From CAYWFF01 sp964458085 (GTDB taxonomy: Bacteria > Patescibacteriota > Microgenomatia > UBA8517), in contig CAYWFF010000008.1 in NCBI GenBank assembly GCA_964458085.1, positions 1 through 31,254 of the forward strand: a stretch of DNA of 31,254 nucleotides. Direction: 5' to 3'. The notes under the pieces were generated by a model. It did no database searches, was not told the DNA's origin, and was given only the letters and a program-made list of their open reading frames with translations. Each line of letters starts with the position of its first letter. Position 1 is the stretch's first letter. Position numbers and translations under genes: made by a program. This document shows positions 15,293-24,391 of this stretch, piece by piece.

Positions 15293-16371
15293 ATCTTTTT
15301 GTAAACTCCATTTCCCAGATGTTTCACCATACCCTTTAATTCCATCACGGTCAACTTTGCCAATATCTGAGACACTGGTAGCATACACTCTCTTGCAAGT
15401 TCGTCAAGATGCATAGACTCGTGTGACAATGCTTCTAAACATTTCTGTTCATTGTCATCTCCCGGTAAAACTTTGGATACAGCCTCTCTATCTACCGAAA
15501 ACTGAATTTGCAGTTCTTCCAAAATTTCATGAACTGAGGTAGCCAGTGGGCAGCCGTTTCGAATTAGCAAATGCGGAGCAAAAGACAAAGGAGAAGTAAT
15601 TTGACCGGGGACTGCAAAAACCGTTCTTCCCTGTTCCGCTGCAGCTTTCGCTGTAATTAATGTTCCGCTTTTCTCTGCTCCCTCAACTACAATAACTGCT
15701 TTTGATAGTCCTGAAATAATTCTGTTTCTTCTGGGAAAACTGAACTTTTGGGGCGGATATCCAACAGGAAACTCAGAAACTAAAGCACCTCCGGTTTTTA
15801 TAATTTCCATTCCTAATCGGTAATTGGTAAAAGGCGCAATTGTATCTAGTCCTGACCCCAAAACCGCAATCACTCTTCCGCCTGCTTCAGTGCTTGCCCT
15901 TTGCGCTGCTGCGTCAATTCCCAGAGCTAAACCTGAAACGATTGTGACTCCGAAGGAAGCAAGCTGGCCAGCAAACATTTGCGCGATATCCCGTCCATAA
16001 GCAGTCATTTTTCTGCTTCCTACAATTGCAATGGCTTGAGTATCCTGAGGAGTGAGTTTGCCCTTAATATATAAAACAATCGGTAAATCTGATAAACCAA
16101 CTAAGTTAGACGGATAATCACTATCTTTAAAAGTTACAAAATGAATACCAAGCTTTTCAAGTTTTGCAAAATATTTATCGGGGTTAAATGTACTGCGATA
16201 GTCACAAAATTTTACTATCAGGTTGGGGTGTAAACCCGTCTCAGATAATGCTTTTTCAGAAGCATTCCAGGCACCCCCGGCTGAACCGAAATAAGCCAAT
16301 AGCAGTTTAATTCGTTGCGGTCCGAACGGTAAAAATGACGCTAAGTTCACTAAATTATTCCGGTCTTCCAT
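15289..16371 (-). CDS. dprA: DNA-processing protein DprA
   Basis: The 360-residue protein has the DprA/Smf Rossmann core: QAIAIVGSRKMTAYGRDIA, VSGLALGIDAAAQRAS, VIAVLGSGLDTIAPFTNYRL, VSEFPVGYPPQKFSFPRRNRIISGLSKAV and EKSGTLITAKAAAEQGRTVFAVPG. A N-terminal helical/SAM-like region and a C-terminal winged-helix domain (HLDELARECMLPVSQILAKL) flank it. DprA loads RecA on incoming single-stranded DNA during natural transformation, which suggests DNA uptake by this organism. It is downstream of the PBP gene by 22 nt. Confidence 0.95.
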   Translation of the reverse strand: MEDRNNLVNLASFLPFGPQRIKLLLAYFGSAGGAWNASEKALSETGLHPNLIVKFCDYRSTFNPDKYFAKLEKLGIHFVTFKDSDYPSNLVGLSDLPIVLYIKGKLTPQDTQAIAIVGSRKMTAYGRDIAQMFAGQLASFGVTIVSGLALGIDAAAQRASTEAGGRVIAVLGSGLDTIAPFTNYRLGMEIIKTGGALVSEFPVGYPPQKFSFPRRNRIISGLSKAVIVVEGAEKSGTLITAKAAAEQGRTVFAVPGQITSPLSFAPHLLIRNGCPLATSVHEILEELQIQFSVDREAVSKVLPGDDNEQKCLEALSHESMHLDELARECMLPVSQILAKLTVMELKGMVKHLGNGVYKKI

Positions 16372-16393
16372 ATTAATATTATGTTTGTTTTAG

Positions 16394-18121
16394 TTATTCT
16401 GTGGAAGTAGGAGTTGGGGTTGGTGTGGTGAAGGAGTTTAGTGAATCGGGGATACCAAACCAATAGTTCATAAGCGAGCGGGCAATAGGTCCTGCAACTT
16501 TCGAACCTTCTCCTCCCTTCTCGACTAAGACTGTAAGAACAATTTCCGGGTTATCGTAAGGCGCGTAAGCCACAAACCAAGCGTGAGTGTCGTCTTCTGT
16601 TCCTGTTTGCGCAGTTCCTGTTTTGCATGCAACACCTACCGGTCCATTATCACTACTGCTTTGAACCGCAAGTTTTTGACCTTCATCTCGCTTTTTTGCA
16701 GCCTCTTCAAAATTAAAAAAAGTGTAACCCGTACCACCTGTAGCACATGCTGCTGCCATTCCTTCCTGGATAATTTTAAGGTTTTCTTCTTTAATTGGCA
16801 ATTTATTGCAACTTGGTTCGCCGCTAATCCTAGGAGTACACAGATTTCCGTTATTGGCAATGGCAGATATGGCACTATTCATGGCAAGCGGTGTTACGGC
16901 AAGATCGCCTTGCCCTATTGCATAATGATATGTATTTCCCAGATACCATCGCTCGCCTTTAGTTTCCAATTTCCAATCCGGAGAAGGCACTAACCCGCCG
17001 ACTTCCCCAGGCAAATCAATTCCGGTTTTTCCATCCAATCCGAAATTTTGTGACCATTTATGAATATTTTCAGGACCGACCATTTCACCGATTTTATAAA
17101 AAAAGGTATCTGTTGAACGAGCCAGAGCACGTTTTAAGTCTACTGCTCCTTCTGTACTGCCGTATTGTGTAAAATACCAGTTTTTATAAGAAAAACCGTT
17201 TACGGTAATAACCCCCTTGTCTTCATATGTAAATTGAGGTGAAATAGCGCCTTCTTCAAGTGCTGCAATTCCGACAACTGGTTTAAAAACGGAACCCGGA
17301 TGGAAAAGCCCACTCATAGCCCGATTAAACAAAGGTAGTTCAGTATCATTAAATATCGCGCTTATTGCGTCACTGTTTTTACCGGAAACTAAAGTATTGG
17401 GATTAAAGCCGGGTGAAGAAATAAATGACAGCACTTCCCCTTTGCCGTCGGAAACTACTATTGCACCTTTTATGCCTTTTAACAATTCTGCAGATTTTTC
17501 CTGCAAACCGAAGTGTATATGTGTATTAAGTTCTAAACCTGACACCGGTTCTTTTTTCCCGAGTGTTCGTACCCTATTTCCGCTGGAATCGACTTCCACT
17601 AGCTCTTCCCCGTCTATCCCCGTCAGCATACAATCATACGCCTGCTCTAAACCCGTACGGCCGACAAGCGCACCTAATTTTCTGGCTCCTTTCTCCGGAC
17701 ACTCTGCTTTAATTCTTCCCAATTCATCTTCACTGACTTCTCCCACGTATCCTGTAACATGACCTATAGCTTCTCCGATTTTATAGTCACGTGTCCACTC
17801 AGTTACAATATCATCCGGTGAGGTTGAACTGTCAAAAACGGACTCTTTTTTGAAACCTTCCTGCGGATCGAATATAACTCGTTTCTTCACTTCCCTGTTC
17901 CCGACTAATTCTTCTCCGCCTCTTGCTTTTATTACTCCACGCGCTGCAATAATAGGAACTCTTCTTATTCTGTTGCCTTCTGCCAAAACTTTGAAGTAAT
18001 TTCCCCTTATAACCTGCAAATCAAACACTCTGGCAAAAAGCAAAAGTAACCCTAAAAAAAGCAGTCCCCGCAAAAACCAGGGCAGCCAGCTTTGTTTTTG
18101 AGCGGATGATAATGTCTCCAT
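16394..18121 (-). CDS. Class B penicillin-binding protein (MrdA/FtsI type)
   Basis: Peptidoglycan transpeptidase, 575 aa from the ATG at 18121 (METLSSAQKQ); a longer frame to 18190 would overlap mreB. One membrane anchor lies at residues ~12-30, the PBP dimerisation domain at ~55-190, and the transpeptidase domain at ~215-555 with S277-VFK, S336-TD and K500-TG. The tail ends in TPTPTPTSTE. The usual PRGxIxDRNG at the start of the dimerisation domain is AARGVIKARGG. Adjacency to mreB (5 nt gap) favours an elongation role (PBP2/MrdA), but it could be the organism's division PBP. Confidence 0.92.
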   Translation of the reverse strand: METLSSAQKQSWLPWFLRGLLFLGLLLLFARVFDLQVIRGNYFKVLAEGNRIRRVPIIAARGVIKARGGEELVGNREVKKRVIFDPQEGFKKESVFDSSTSPDDIVTEWTRDYKIGEAIGHVTGYVGEVSEDELGRIKAECPEKGARKLGALVGRTGLEQAYDCMLTGIDGEELVEVDSSGNRVRTLGKKEPVSGLELNTHIHFGLQEKSAELLKGIKGAIVVSDGKGEVLSFISSPGFNPNTLVSGKNSDAISAIFNDTELPLFNRAMSGLFHPGSVFKPVVGIAALEEGAISPQFTYEDKGVITVNGFSYKNWYFTQYGSTEGAVDLKRALARSTDTFFYKIGEMVGPENIHKWSQNFGLDGKTGIDLPGEVGGLVPSPDWKLETKGERWYLGNTYHYAIGQGDLAVTPLAMNSAISAIANNGNLCTPRISGEPSCNKLPIKEENLKIIQEGMAAACATGGTGYTFFNFEEAAKKRDEGQKLAVQSSSDNGPVGVACKTGTAQTGTEDDTHAWFVAYAPYDNPEIVLTVLVEKGGEGSKVAGPIARSLMNYWFGIPDSLNSFTTPTPTPTSTE

Positions 18122-18126
18122 ACAAT

Positions 18127-19218
18127 CTAATATCTTTTTGTCGCCCGAACGCTTTTCAGAAGTGACGGATCGTCCAATAATTTTCCGCACCCGCGAACTA
18201 CACAGGTCAATGGATCGTCAGCTATATGTACGGGCATTTTTGTTGCTTCTGCCACAGTAGTGTCAATTTCCTGCAAAAGCGCTCCACCTCCTGCCAAATA
18301 TATCCCTTTTTCCATAATGTCAGAAACAAGTTCCGGAGGCGTTTCTTCTAAAACGTCAACTATGTTTTTTATTATAGTTTGCACTGTAGGCACCAATGCT
18401 TCCCGAACTTCAGCACTAGTCAATTTTAACGATTTCGGCAACCCAGTTTCCAAATCCCTCCCCCGAACTACAGAAACTGCATTTTCTTTTCCCGGACTAG
18501 TGGTGCCGATTGCTATTTTAACTTCTTCTGCAGTAGACTCCCCCAGTAAAAGCGAATACTTCAAACGTGTATAAGAAACTATTGCTTCATCCATCTCGTC
18601 CCCGGCAACCCGTATGGATCGCCCGATAACTGCGCCTCCCAAAGAAATTACCGCGATTTCTGTTGTGCCACCGCCGATATCAACTATAAATACTCCTTCA
18701 GGATTTTCAACCAAAAGCCCTGCTCCGATTGCAGCTGCCATTGGTTCTTCTACGAGGTGTGCTTCTCTTGCGCCTGATGTTATGGCAGCATCAGCCACAG
18801 CTCTGCGTTCAACTTCAGTTACTCCTGACGGTATGCCTATTACAATTCGCGGCCTGGGGATTTTCGGTATAACAGAACCCGACTCATGCACCCTTTTTAT
18901 ATAATGTGACAGCATGGCCGCGGTAGCATCAAAATCCGATATTACTCCGTCTTTTAACGGACGAATAATGTCAATTGTCGCCGGAGCCCTACCTAACATT
19001 CTTTTTGCTGAAGACCCTATTGCCAATATTTCTTTTGTTTTTTTGTGTCTCGCAACAACCGACGGCTCACGTACGGCAATTCCTTTTCCCTTAACCCACA
19101 CAAGAGTGTTTGCCGTCCCCAGGTCAATTCCCACATCATGTGAGAACAGCCCTAATATTTTATTTACCGATAAGTTGGGGACGATATAACGGGCTTGGCG
19201 AATTTTTTCTTTTAACAT
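18127..19218 (-). CDS. mreB: Rod-shape protein MreB
   Basis: Actin-like filament protein guiding lateral wall synthesis. I use the ATG at 19218 (363 aa, MLKEKIRQARYIVPNL) rather than the upstream alternative at 19281. Actin-fold motifs are DVGIDLGTANTLVWVKGKGI (phosphate 1), FIVDIGGGTTEIAVISLGG (phosphate 2) and GIYLAGGGALLQEID (adenosine). An extra ~25-residue basic N-terminal stretch precedes the standard MreB start. mreC, mreD and rodA are not in the window. Confidence 0.96.
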   Translation of the reverse strand: MLKEKIRQARYIVPNLSVNKILGLFSHDVGIDLGTANTLVWVKGKGIAVREPSVVARHKKTKEILAIGSSAKRMLGRAPATIDIIRPLKDGVISDFDATAAMLSHYIKRVHESGSVIPKIPRPRIVIGIPSGVTEVERRAVADAAITSGAREAHLVEEPMAAAIGAGLLVENPEGVFIVDIGGGTTEIAVISLGGAVIGRSIRVAGDEMDEAIVSYTRLKYSLLLGESTAEEVKIAIGTTSPGKENAVSVVRGRDLETGLPKSLKLTSAEVREALVPTVQTIIKNIVDVLEETPPELVSDIMEKGIYLAGGGALLQEIDTTVAEATKMPVHIADDPLTCVVRGCGKLLDDPSLLKSVRATKRY

Positions 19219-19301
19219 TTTTAGTTCCGATTTGTGTACAATTTTAGATGCAAGTTGCAAGCTCAGTATAGCGTTAAGCATGAGTATTGCAAGTAAATTA
19301 T

Positions 19302-21416
19302 ATGGAAAAAAATATAGTTAGGGTAATACGTATTCTATTTTATTGTGTGTTTGGTTTAATTCCTCTGATAATGTACACCCGAACTTCGGAAATATTTGAA
19401 TTTAATAAACTAATTACAACTTACATTTTAACTATTTTGATAATTTTTTTATGGCTTGTCCGTATGATTGTCGCAGAAAAGATTGTTTTCAAACGTACGC
19501 AACTGGACGTCCCAATACTTTTGTTTTTAGGAACACAACTTCTTTCTACTTTAATATCAATTGATTTCCGTACTTCCCTTTTGGGTTATTATTCACGCTT
19601 TCATGGCGGATTTTTATCAAGCGTTACTTACGCTCTTCTCTATTGGTCTTTTGTCTCAAACGCATCCAAAAAGACGGTATACAAAAGTATCGTATCGATG
19701 TTTTTTGCGGCGTTTGTAATTTCCGTCTATGGAATTCTGCAACATTTCGGCGTAGATAAACACATATGGGTTCAGGATGTACAGGAGCGTGTATTTGCGA
19801 CTTTAGGTCAACCGAATTGGATGGCTGCTTATTTAACCATGGTTCTGCCACTTACCGTCAGTGCAGCCGGTATCGGGTTAATATTTCGCAAAAAAATTCG
19901 GCGCGGAATTCCTATTTTTTTGACATCCGGTACAATTTCAATTGTTGCTTTAATCGCAATTCTATTTACTAAATCACGATCCGGGCTCTTGGGACTTATT
20001 GCGGCGATATCAGTGTTTTTTATTACAACATTATTGATATTAATCAAAAATTCCCGCTACCGGAAAAGCGGTGTCTCAGTTATTTCCGGATTTGTGGTTA
20101 CATTTTTACTAACTGCTTTTATAGTCGGTACCCAATGGACCCCGAGTCTTTTAAAAAGATTAGCACCACTAGCGCCTACAACAGAAACAGCGGTTCATGT
20201 CGGTTCGGTATTGGATTCAGGAGGTTCCGATTCCGTCGCTATCCGTAAAGTTGTTTGGCAGGGAGCGGTAGACATTTGGAAAGCATACCCGATTTTAGGG
20301 ACCGGTGTAGAAACTTTCGCCTATTCGTATTACAACTTTCGACCTGTTGAGCATAACCTCTTATCAGAATGGGACTTTTTATACAATAAAGCCCACAACG
20401 AATATCTTAATTTTCTGGCAACGACAGGCTTTATCGGGACTACAGCTTATCTTCTCTTATTAGTTGTAATTTTGTGGCAGCTTTTTAAGCCTTCGCTCCA
20501 ATTTATTACTAAAAATACTGTCCGAAATTCCACGTTAACATCTCATCAGTTTATTGCAATTATTCTGGCTAATTCATTTTTAGCTGGATTCGTAGCCTTA
20601 CTTATTACAAACTTTTTCGGATTTTCAGTAGTAACCGTGACAAGCTTAATGTTTTTATTTCCTGCCTTATTAACTTCACTTAATTCAAAACCTCTCCCAA
20701 CTGTAAAAAAAACTTTGTCCGCTTCTCACCTAATTGGAATTTCAATTGTATTTTTTGCTGCGGCTTTTTTAATTTATAAAACGACACAATATTGGCTGGC
20801 AGACACAAAATACGCTCTTGGCAGAAATTTACAAAAAACGGGAAGGTTGTCGGAAAGCTATAATCAACTTTCCCGTGCGCTACAATTGTCACCAAATGAA
20901 TCGTTGTTTTGGGACGAACTTGCGCAAACCGTAGCCGATACAGCAATTCTCGCCGCACAATCAAAAGAAACTGCAGACAAATCTGCAAGCCTTGCAGATA
21001 AAGCCCTGGAATACAATACTAAAGCAATAAGGCTTTCACCTGCAAATGTAAACTATCTCCGTTCCAGATCCACAATTCTTCTTAAAATGAGTGTCATAAA
21101 TTCGGAGTATTTATATGAAGCAATTCCGACAATAGAGACAGCCTTAAAAATGGCACCTACCGATGCGAAATTTTACTACAATCTCGGACTTACCCACATT
21201 CGTGCAGGTAATACCGACAAAGGATTGGAGATTTTAGAAAAAACTATAAATATAAAGCCGAATTACCGCGAAGCTCATTTTGCTATCGCACTGGTTCATC
21301 TGGAACAGGACAATAAAGACAAAGCCGTTAAACATCTGCTCTACATTGTTGAATACATAAATCCGGATGATACCGATGCTAACCGGGAATTAAGAGAGTT
21401 AGGTATTACAAATTAG
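19302..21416 (+). CDS. O-antigen ligase/polymerase-like membrane protein with TPR domain
   Basis: The ATG at 19302 gives 704 aa. Residues ~1-490 have about ten hydrophobic segments and a large periplasmic loop carrying the Wzy_C/O-antigen ligase signature (TKSRSGLLGLIAA; GTGVETFAYSYYNFRP ... YNKAHNEYLNFLATTGFIG). Residues ~510-700 form TPR repeats (SESYNQLSRALQLSPNESLF; AKFYYNLGLTHIRAGNTDKG; YREAHFAIALVHLEQDN). Such proteins join or polymerise surface glycans on lipid carriers or glycosylate surface proteins. Substrate unknown. It is divergent from mreB with an 83-nt spacer. Confidence 0.88.
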   Translation: MEKNIVRVIRILFYCVFGLIPLIMYTRTSEIFEFNKLITTYILTILIIFLWLVRMIVAEKIVFKRTQLDVPILLFLGTQLLSTLISIDFRTSLLGYYSRFHGGFLSSVTYALLYWSFVSNASKKTVYKSIVSMFFAAFVISVYGILQHFGVDKHIWVQDVQERVFATLGQPNWMAAYLTMVLPLTVSAAGIGLIFRKKIRRGIPIFLTSGTISIVALIAILFTKSRSGLLGLIAAISVFFITTLLILIKNSRYRKSGVSVISGFVVTFLLTAFIVGTQWTPSLLKRLAPLAPTTETAVHVGSVLDSGGSDSVAIRKVVWQGAVDIWKAYPILGTGVETFAYSYYNFRPVEHNLLSEWDFLYNKAHNEYLNFLATTGFIGTTAYLLLLVVILWQLFKPSLQFITKNTVRNSTLTSHQFIAIILANSFLAGFVALLITNFFGFSVVTVTSLMFLFPALLTSLNSKPLPTVKKTLSASHLIGISIVFFAAAFLIYKTTQYWLADTKYALGRNLQKTGRLSESYNQLSRALQLSPNESLFWDELAQTVADTAILAAQSKETADKSASLADKALEYNTKAIRLSPANVNYLRSRSTILLKMSVINSEYLYEAIPTIETALKMAPTDAKFYYNLGLTHIRAGNTDKGLEILEKTINIKPNYREAHFAIALVHLEQDNKDKAVKHLLYIVEYINPDDTDANRELRELGITN

Positions 21417-21436
21417 TGGAAAAAGGCAGTTTAAGT

Positions 21437-21442
21437 TATAAT
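21437..21442 (+). promoter_or_regulatory. -10 box for def
   Basis: A perfect TATAAT lies 10 nt before the def ATG (21453). A leader of about 3-4 nt is predicted. Confidence 0.5.
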
Positions 21443-21452
21443 AGTCAGGATT

Positions 21453-21977
21453 ATGATAAGGAGAATAGTACAGGCAAATGAACCATCCCTTAGGGAAATT
21501 TCAAAAAGAATCGAGAAAATTGATAAAAAAATTACAGATCTGATAAGGGATTTGAAAGAAACTTTAATTATTCAAAAAGACCCGGAAGGTGTCGGTTTAG
21601 CAGCTCCCCAGGTCGGGAAAAATATCAGAATGTTTGCAATGCGGCCGGATGAAAATAAAGATCCGGTGGTTATCATTAACCCGGAAATTGTATCAATATC
21701 AAAACCCAAAAAAACAGATAAAAAAACTAAGATCCTGGAAGGTTGCTTGTCTCTGCCCAATTATTACGGCCCCCTGGTTCGTGCTCAAAAAATTACTATC
21801 AGATTTTGGGGCGAAAATGGGGAAACAAAAACTCAAACTTTCACCGGTTTGGCTGCACAGATTGTACAGCACGAAATCGATCATTTGGAGGGAACTCTTT
21901 TTGTTGACAGGCTATTGGAACAAAAAAAACCGCTGTATGAACTTGTAAATGATGAGTGGGAAAAAGTAGAGATATAA
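21453..21977 (+). CDS. def: Peptide deformylase
   Basis: Removes the formyl group from nascent N-terminal Met. All three motifs are intact: GVGLAAPQ (47-54), EGCLS (96-100, Cys98 metal ligand) and QHEIDH (H140, E141, H144). Length 174 is normal. It is followed after 119 nt by fmt, the enzyme that adds the formyl group; a repeat element lies between them. Confidence 0.97.
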   Translation: MIRRIVQANEPSLREISKRIEKIDKKITDLIRDLKETLIIQKDPEGVGLAAPQVGKNIRMFAMRPDENKDPVVIINPEIVSISKPKKTDKKTKILEGCLSLPNYYGPLVRAQKITIRFWGENGETKTQTFTGLAAQIVQHEIDHLEGTLFVDRLLEQKKPLYELVNDEWEKVEI

Positions 21978-21985
21978 ATTTATCA

Positions 21986-22062
21986 CACGAATATACGAAC
22001 GTTTACGAATGCTACGAATATCTACGAATTCTATAATTTAAAATATTCGTTTGCATTCGCAT
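21986..22062. repeat. Dispersed repeat copy 2 (def-fmt spacer)
   Basis: A run of ACGAAT-type units (21986-22030) faces an inverted arm at 22040-22062 across a short AT loop. Unit 22004-22030 matches 15209-15235 at 24 of 27 positions and the right arms share the ATTCGT and GCATTCG cores. It may act as a hairpin in the def-fmt transcript. Confidence 0.7.
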
Positions 22063-22096
22063 CATCAGTATTACCAGTATATTAGCAATTTTTATT

Positions 22097-23059
22097 ATGG
22101 ATATAGTTTTTTTCGGCACTCCTGAATACGTATTGAGTGTTGTGAACCAATTACATAGAGAGTTTAAGCCCAAAGTAGGTGAAAGCCCTATTGTGGCCGT
22201 AGTTACCCAACCACCCAAAGAAAGCGGAAGAAAAAAATATCTTAGTTATTCTGCTGTTGACGCCTGGGCACACAAACGGAAAATTCCTGTGTTTTACGAC
22301 CAACAGGAATTTTTAAACCAAAAATTAAATGCAGATATCGGAATCTTGGCATCGTACGGGGTAATAGTTACTCAGGAAATGCTTGACTACTTCCCGCTGG
22401 GAATTTTAAACATTCATCCGTCTTTGTTGCCTCAATTTCGTGGAGCATCTCCTGTACAAGCGGCTCTTGTTTCAGGTGCTACTGAAACCGGTTCCACCAT
22501 TATGAAGTTAGATCCACTTCTCGATCACGGTCCGATTGTTTCCCAGTTTGTTGAAGAGATTAAAGAGGATGATACTACACCGACTCTTCGTGAACGCTTA
22601 TTTAATCGTACAGCGAATGAATTAATATCACTTCTTCCTTCTTACGCAAAAGGTAAAATAAACCTGAAAGAACAAAATCATGAAAAAGCTACATTTACAA
22701 GACAAATTAAAAAAGACCACGCATATGTTGATCCCGAAGCTTTAGCGGCGGCTCTTGAAGGAAAAACATTGGAAAAAGACTGGGAAATTAAATTCATGAA
22801 AGATTTCACTACTAATTATTCGCCGACCGCAATTCACAATTTTATCCGTGCAATGCAACCATGGCCAGTGGCTTGGACAAAAGTCCAACTTAGTACACAG
22901 AGCAAAGCGCAAAGCGCAAAGAGATTACTACTACACAAAGCCTATATTGAAAACAGAAAGCTAATTTTAGACGAAGTTCAATTGGAAGGTAAAGCAAAAG
23001 TTTCCTGGAAGCAGTTTAGTGAAGGGTATGCAAATTACTATTTCGGCCATCAAACTTAA
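22097..23059 (+). CDS. fmt: Methionyl-tRNA formyltransferase
   Basis: Transfers formyl from 10-formyl-THF (made by FolD) to Met-tRNAi. The 320-residue chain has VFFGTPEYVL, ADIGILASYGVI, the catalytic NIHPSLLPQFRGASPVQ (N105, H107) and the catalytic Asp in LLDHGPIV (D143). A C-terminal OB-like domain starts near residue 210 (IRAMQPWPVAWTKV). A 7-nt tandem repeat (GCAAAGC, about three copies, 22902-22921) lies in the C-terminal part. Confidence 0.96.
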   Translation: MDIVFFGTPEYVLSVVNQLHREFKPKVGESPIVAVVTQPPKESGRKKYLSYSAVDAWAHKRKIPVFYDQQEFLNQKLNADIGILASYGVIVTQEMLDYFPLGILNIHPSLLPQFRGASPVQAALVSGATETGSTIMKLDPLLDHGPIVSQFVEEIKEDDTTPTLRERLFNRTANELISLLPSYAKGKINLKEQNHEKATFTRQIKKDHAYVDPEALAAALEGKTLEKDWEIKFMKDFTTNYSPTAIHNFIRAMQPWPVAWTKVQLSTQSKAQSAKRLLLHKAYIENRKLILDEVQLEGKAKVSWKQFSEGYANYYFGHQT

Positions 23060-23099
23060 AAAACATTTAAAATATATTCTAAGTTGTAAAAACTTGCGA

Positions 23100-23291
23100 T
23101 CAACCTCTCTCTATCCCTCTTTCTCTTTCTAAATAAGGACAGTTCATACACATACGACTGAGTTTAGATTCTCCCGTTTCTTTGTTATTATCCAGAATCC
23201 CCGAACAAAATGGTTGAGGCTGTGAAGAATCACCAACAGCAAGTTTTTTCCCTTCACATATCCCTTCATCTTGAGGTGGCCTAATTTCCAT
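23100..23291 (-). CDS. Small hypothetical protein downstream of rpmB
   Basis: A 63-residue frame starting 8 nt after the rpmB stop. It has four Cys (C12, C29 and a C-terminal CMNC at 48-51) and ends in an Arg/Glu-rich tail. I recognise no family. Same strand and close spacing to rpmB support it, but its short length keeps confidence moderate. Confidence 0.45.
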   Translation of the reverse strand: MEIRPPQDEGICEGKKLAVGDSSQPQPFCSGILDNNKETGESKLSRMCMNCPYLERERGIERG

Positions 23292-23299
23292 ATTACAAT

Positions 23300-23551
23300 T
23301 TATACCACCGCAATATTTTTGAAGTCTTTTATTGCGCCAAACTTTCTGACTCTTTTAAGACATTTAGTACAAACCCGCATTTGCTTTTCTTTACCGTCCA
23401 TTTTAAAGGTAGCTTTTTGCAAGTTCGGTTTAAAAACACGAGGGGTTGAAGTGGTTCTGTCTTTCCACCTTTTACCTGCAACACCACGCTTATGCTGCTG
23501 ACTGTGTCCTGAGTGCGCGGATTTACCGCAGATTTCACAAATATATGCCAT
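23300..23551 (-). CDS. rpmB: 50S ribosomal protein L28
   Basis: 83 residues: CEICGKSAHSGHSQQHKRG, then RVFKPNLQKATFKM and RVCTKCLKRVRKFG. The two CxxC pairs make this a zinc-binding (C+) L28. Length and order are standard for the long-tailed form. Confidence 0.95.
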   Translation of the reverse strand: MAYICEICGKSAHSGHSQQHKRGVAGKRWKDRTTSTPRVFKPNLQKATFKMDGKEKQMRVCTKCLKRVRKFGAIKDFKNIAVV

Positions 23552-23600
23552 ATTAGTAAATTAGAAATTCAAACTTAAAAACTAGCCCTATCATTTGGTT

Positions 23601-23629
23601 TTGCCAAACTGGGACGAGTCAATTATACT
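23601..23629 (+). promoter_or_regulatory. Promoter for the second M50 protease gene
   Basis: TTGCCA (23601-23606), 17 nt, TATACT (23624-23629). The predicted start is near 23636, giving a ~23-nt leader with AGGGA shortly before the ATG at 23659. Confidence 0.55.
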
Positions 23630-23658
23630 ATTAAAGCTAAGATTACGCAAAGGGAATC

Positions 23659-24318
23659 ATGGAAATAATTTCATTTATCGGTTTGCTGTTTGCATTTGTA
23701 ATTGCTATAACAATCCACGAAGCAGCCCATGCTTGGATGGCAGACAGGTTGGGCGACCCGACTGCAAGACTTATGGGTAGGCTATCACTAAACCCTGTTG
23801 TTCACTATGACCAAGTAGGAACAACGCTTTTATTGGTAACTGCAGTAATGACCATGTTCGGCATGTTCCCTTTTCCTTTCGGATGGGCAAAACCTGTACG
23901 ATTTGATCCTTACAACTTACAAAATCCCCGAAAAGACTCAGCACTAATTTCACTAGCAGGACCTGCTGTTAATATTATTTTCTCTACTATTGTTGCACTG
24001 GCATTGCGTATTCCGTTTTTACCTTTATCCGTATTGACACCGATGACTGTTTTCGCCATACCCATTATTACTTTAAACGTAGCTTTGGCAATATTTAATT
24101 TAGTTCCTATTCATCCTCTAGACGGAGGAAAAATATTTGTAGGGCTACTGCCTGAAAAAGATGCCCGTGAAGCTGATTTGTTCCTGCACCGTTACGGAAC
24201 TATAATCCTTCTTTTTCTGGTTTTCCCGATCGGCGGGACATCTCCGATTTTCTCTGTCCTGTCACCCGTTATCCGATTTATGCTTGGGCTTTTGATCCCG
24301 CAGGCGGCTCAAATATAA
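23659..24318 (+). CDS. Site-2 protease family (M50) membrane protein without PDZ
   Basis: A 219-residue polytopic protein with the zinc motif H20-EAA-H24 in the first membrane helix and the second motif FNLVPIHPLDGGKIF (D155). The NPVVHYD and GWAKPVRFDP segments are typical of the compact YwhC/Rip-like M50 group. It has five or six membrane segments and no PDZ domain, unlike the RseP-like protein at 2617-3726. Substrate unknown. Confidence 0.9.
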   Translation: MEIISFIGLLFAFVIAITIHEAAHAWMADRLGDPTARLMGRLSLNPVVHYDQVGTTLLLVTAVMTMFGMFPFPFGWAKPVRFDPYNLQNPRKDSALISLAGPAVNIIFSTIVALALRIPFLPLSVLTPMTVFAIPIITLNVALAIFNLVPIHPLDGGKIFVGLLPEKDAREADLFLHRYGTIILLFLVFPIGGTSPIFSVLSPVIRFMLGLLIPQAAQI

Positions 24319-24377
24319 AAATTATATAGTTAAGTCATATTTGATACCTTTGGTCATCTTTCATTTTTCCCCAGATT

Positions 24378-24386
24378 TGATAGTAT
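24378..24386 (+). promoter_or_regulatory. Extended -10 for the structured RNA
   Basis: TG-a-TAGTAT (hexamer 24381-24386) ends 5 nt before the first base of the terminal stem of the structured RNA. It resembles the rpsB and tRNA promoters in this window. Confidence 0.5.
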
Positions 24387-24391
24387 AAATA

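Noticed and set aside
18121..18190. Longer PBP starting at 18190
   Set aside because: It would overlap the end of mreB; the ATG at 18121 lies 5 nt after the mreB stop and gives a normal short cytosolic tail.
22902..22921. CRISPR-like or phage att repeat in fmt
   Set aside because: Only three short 7-nt units inside a coding gene; simple tandem repeat.
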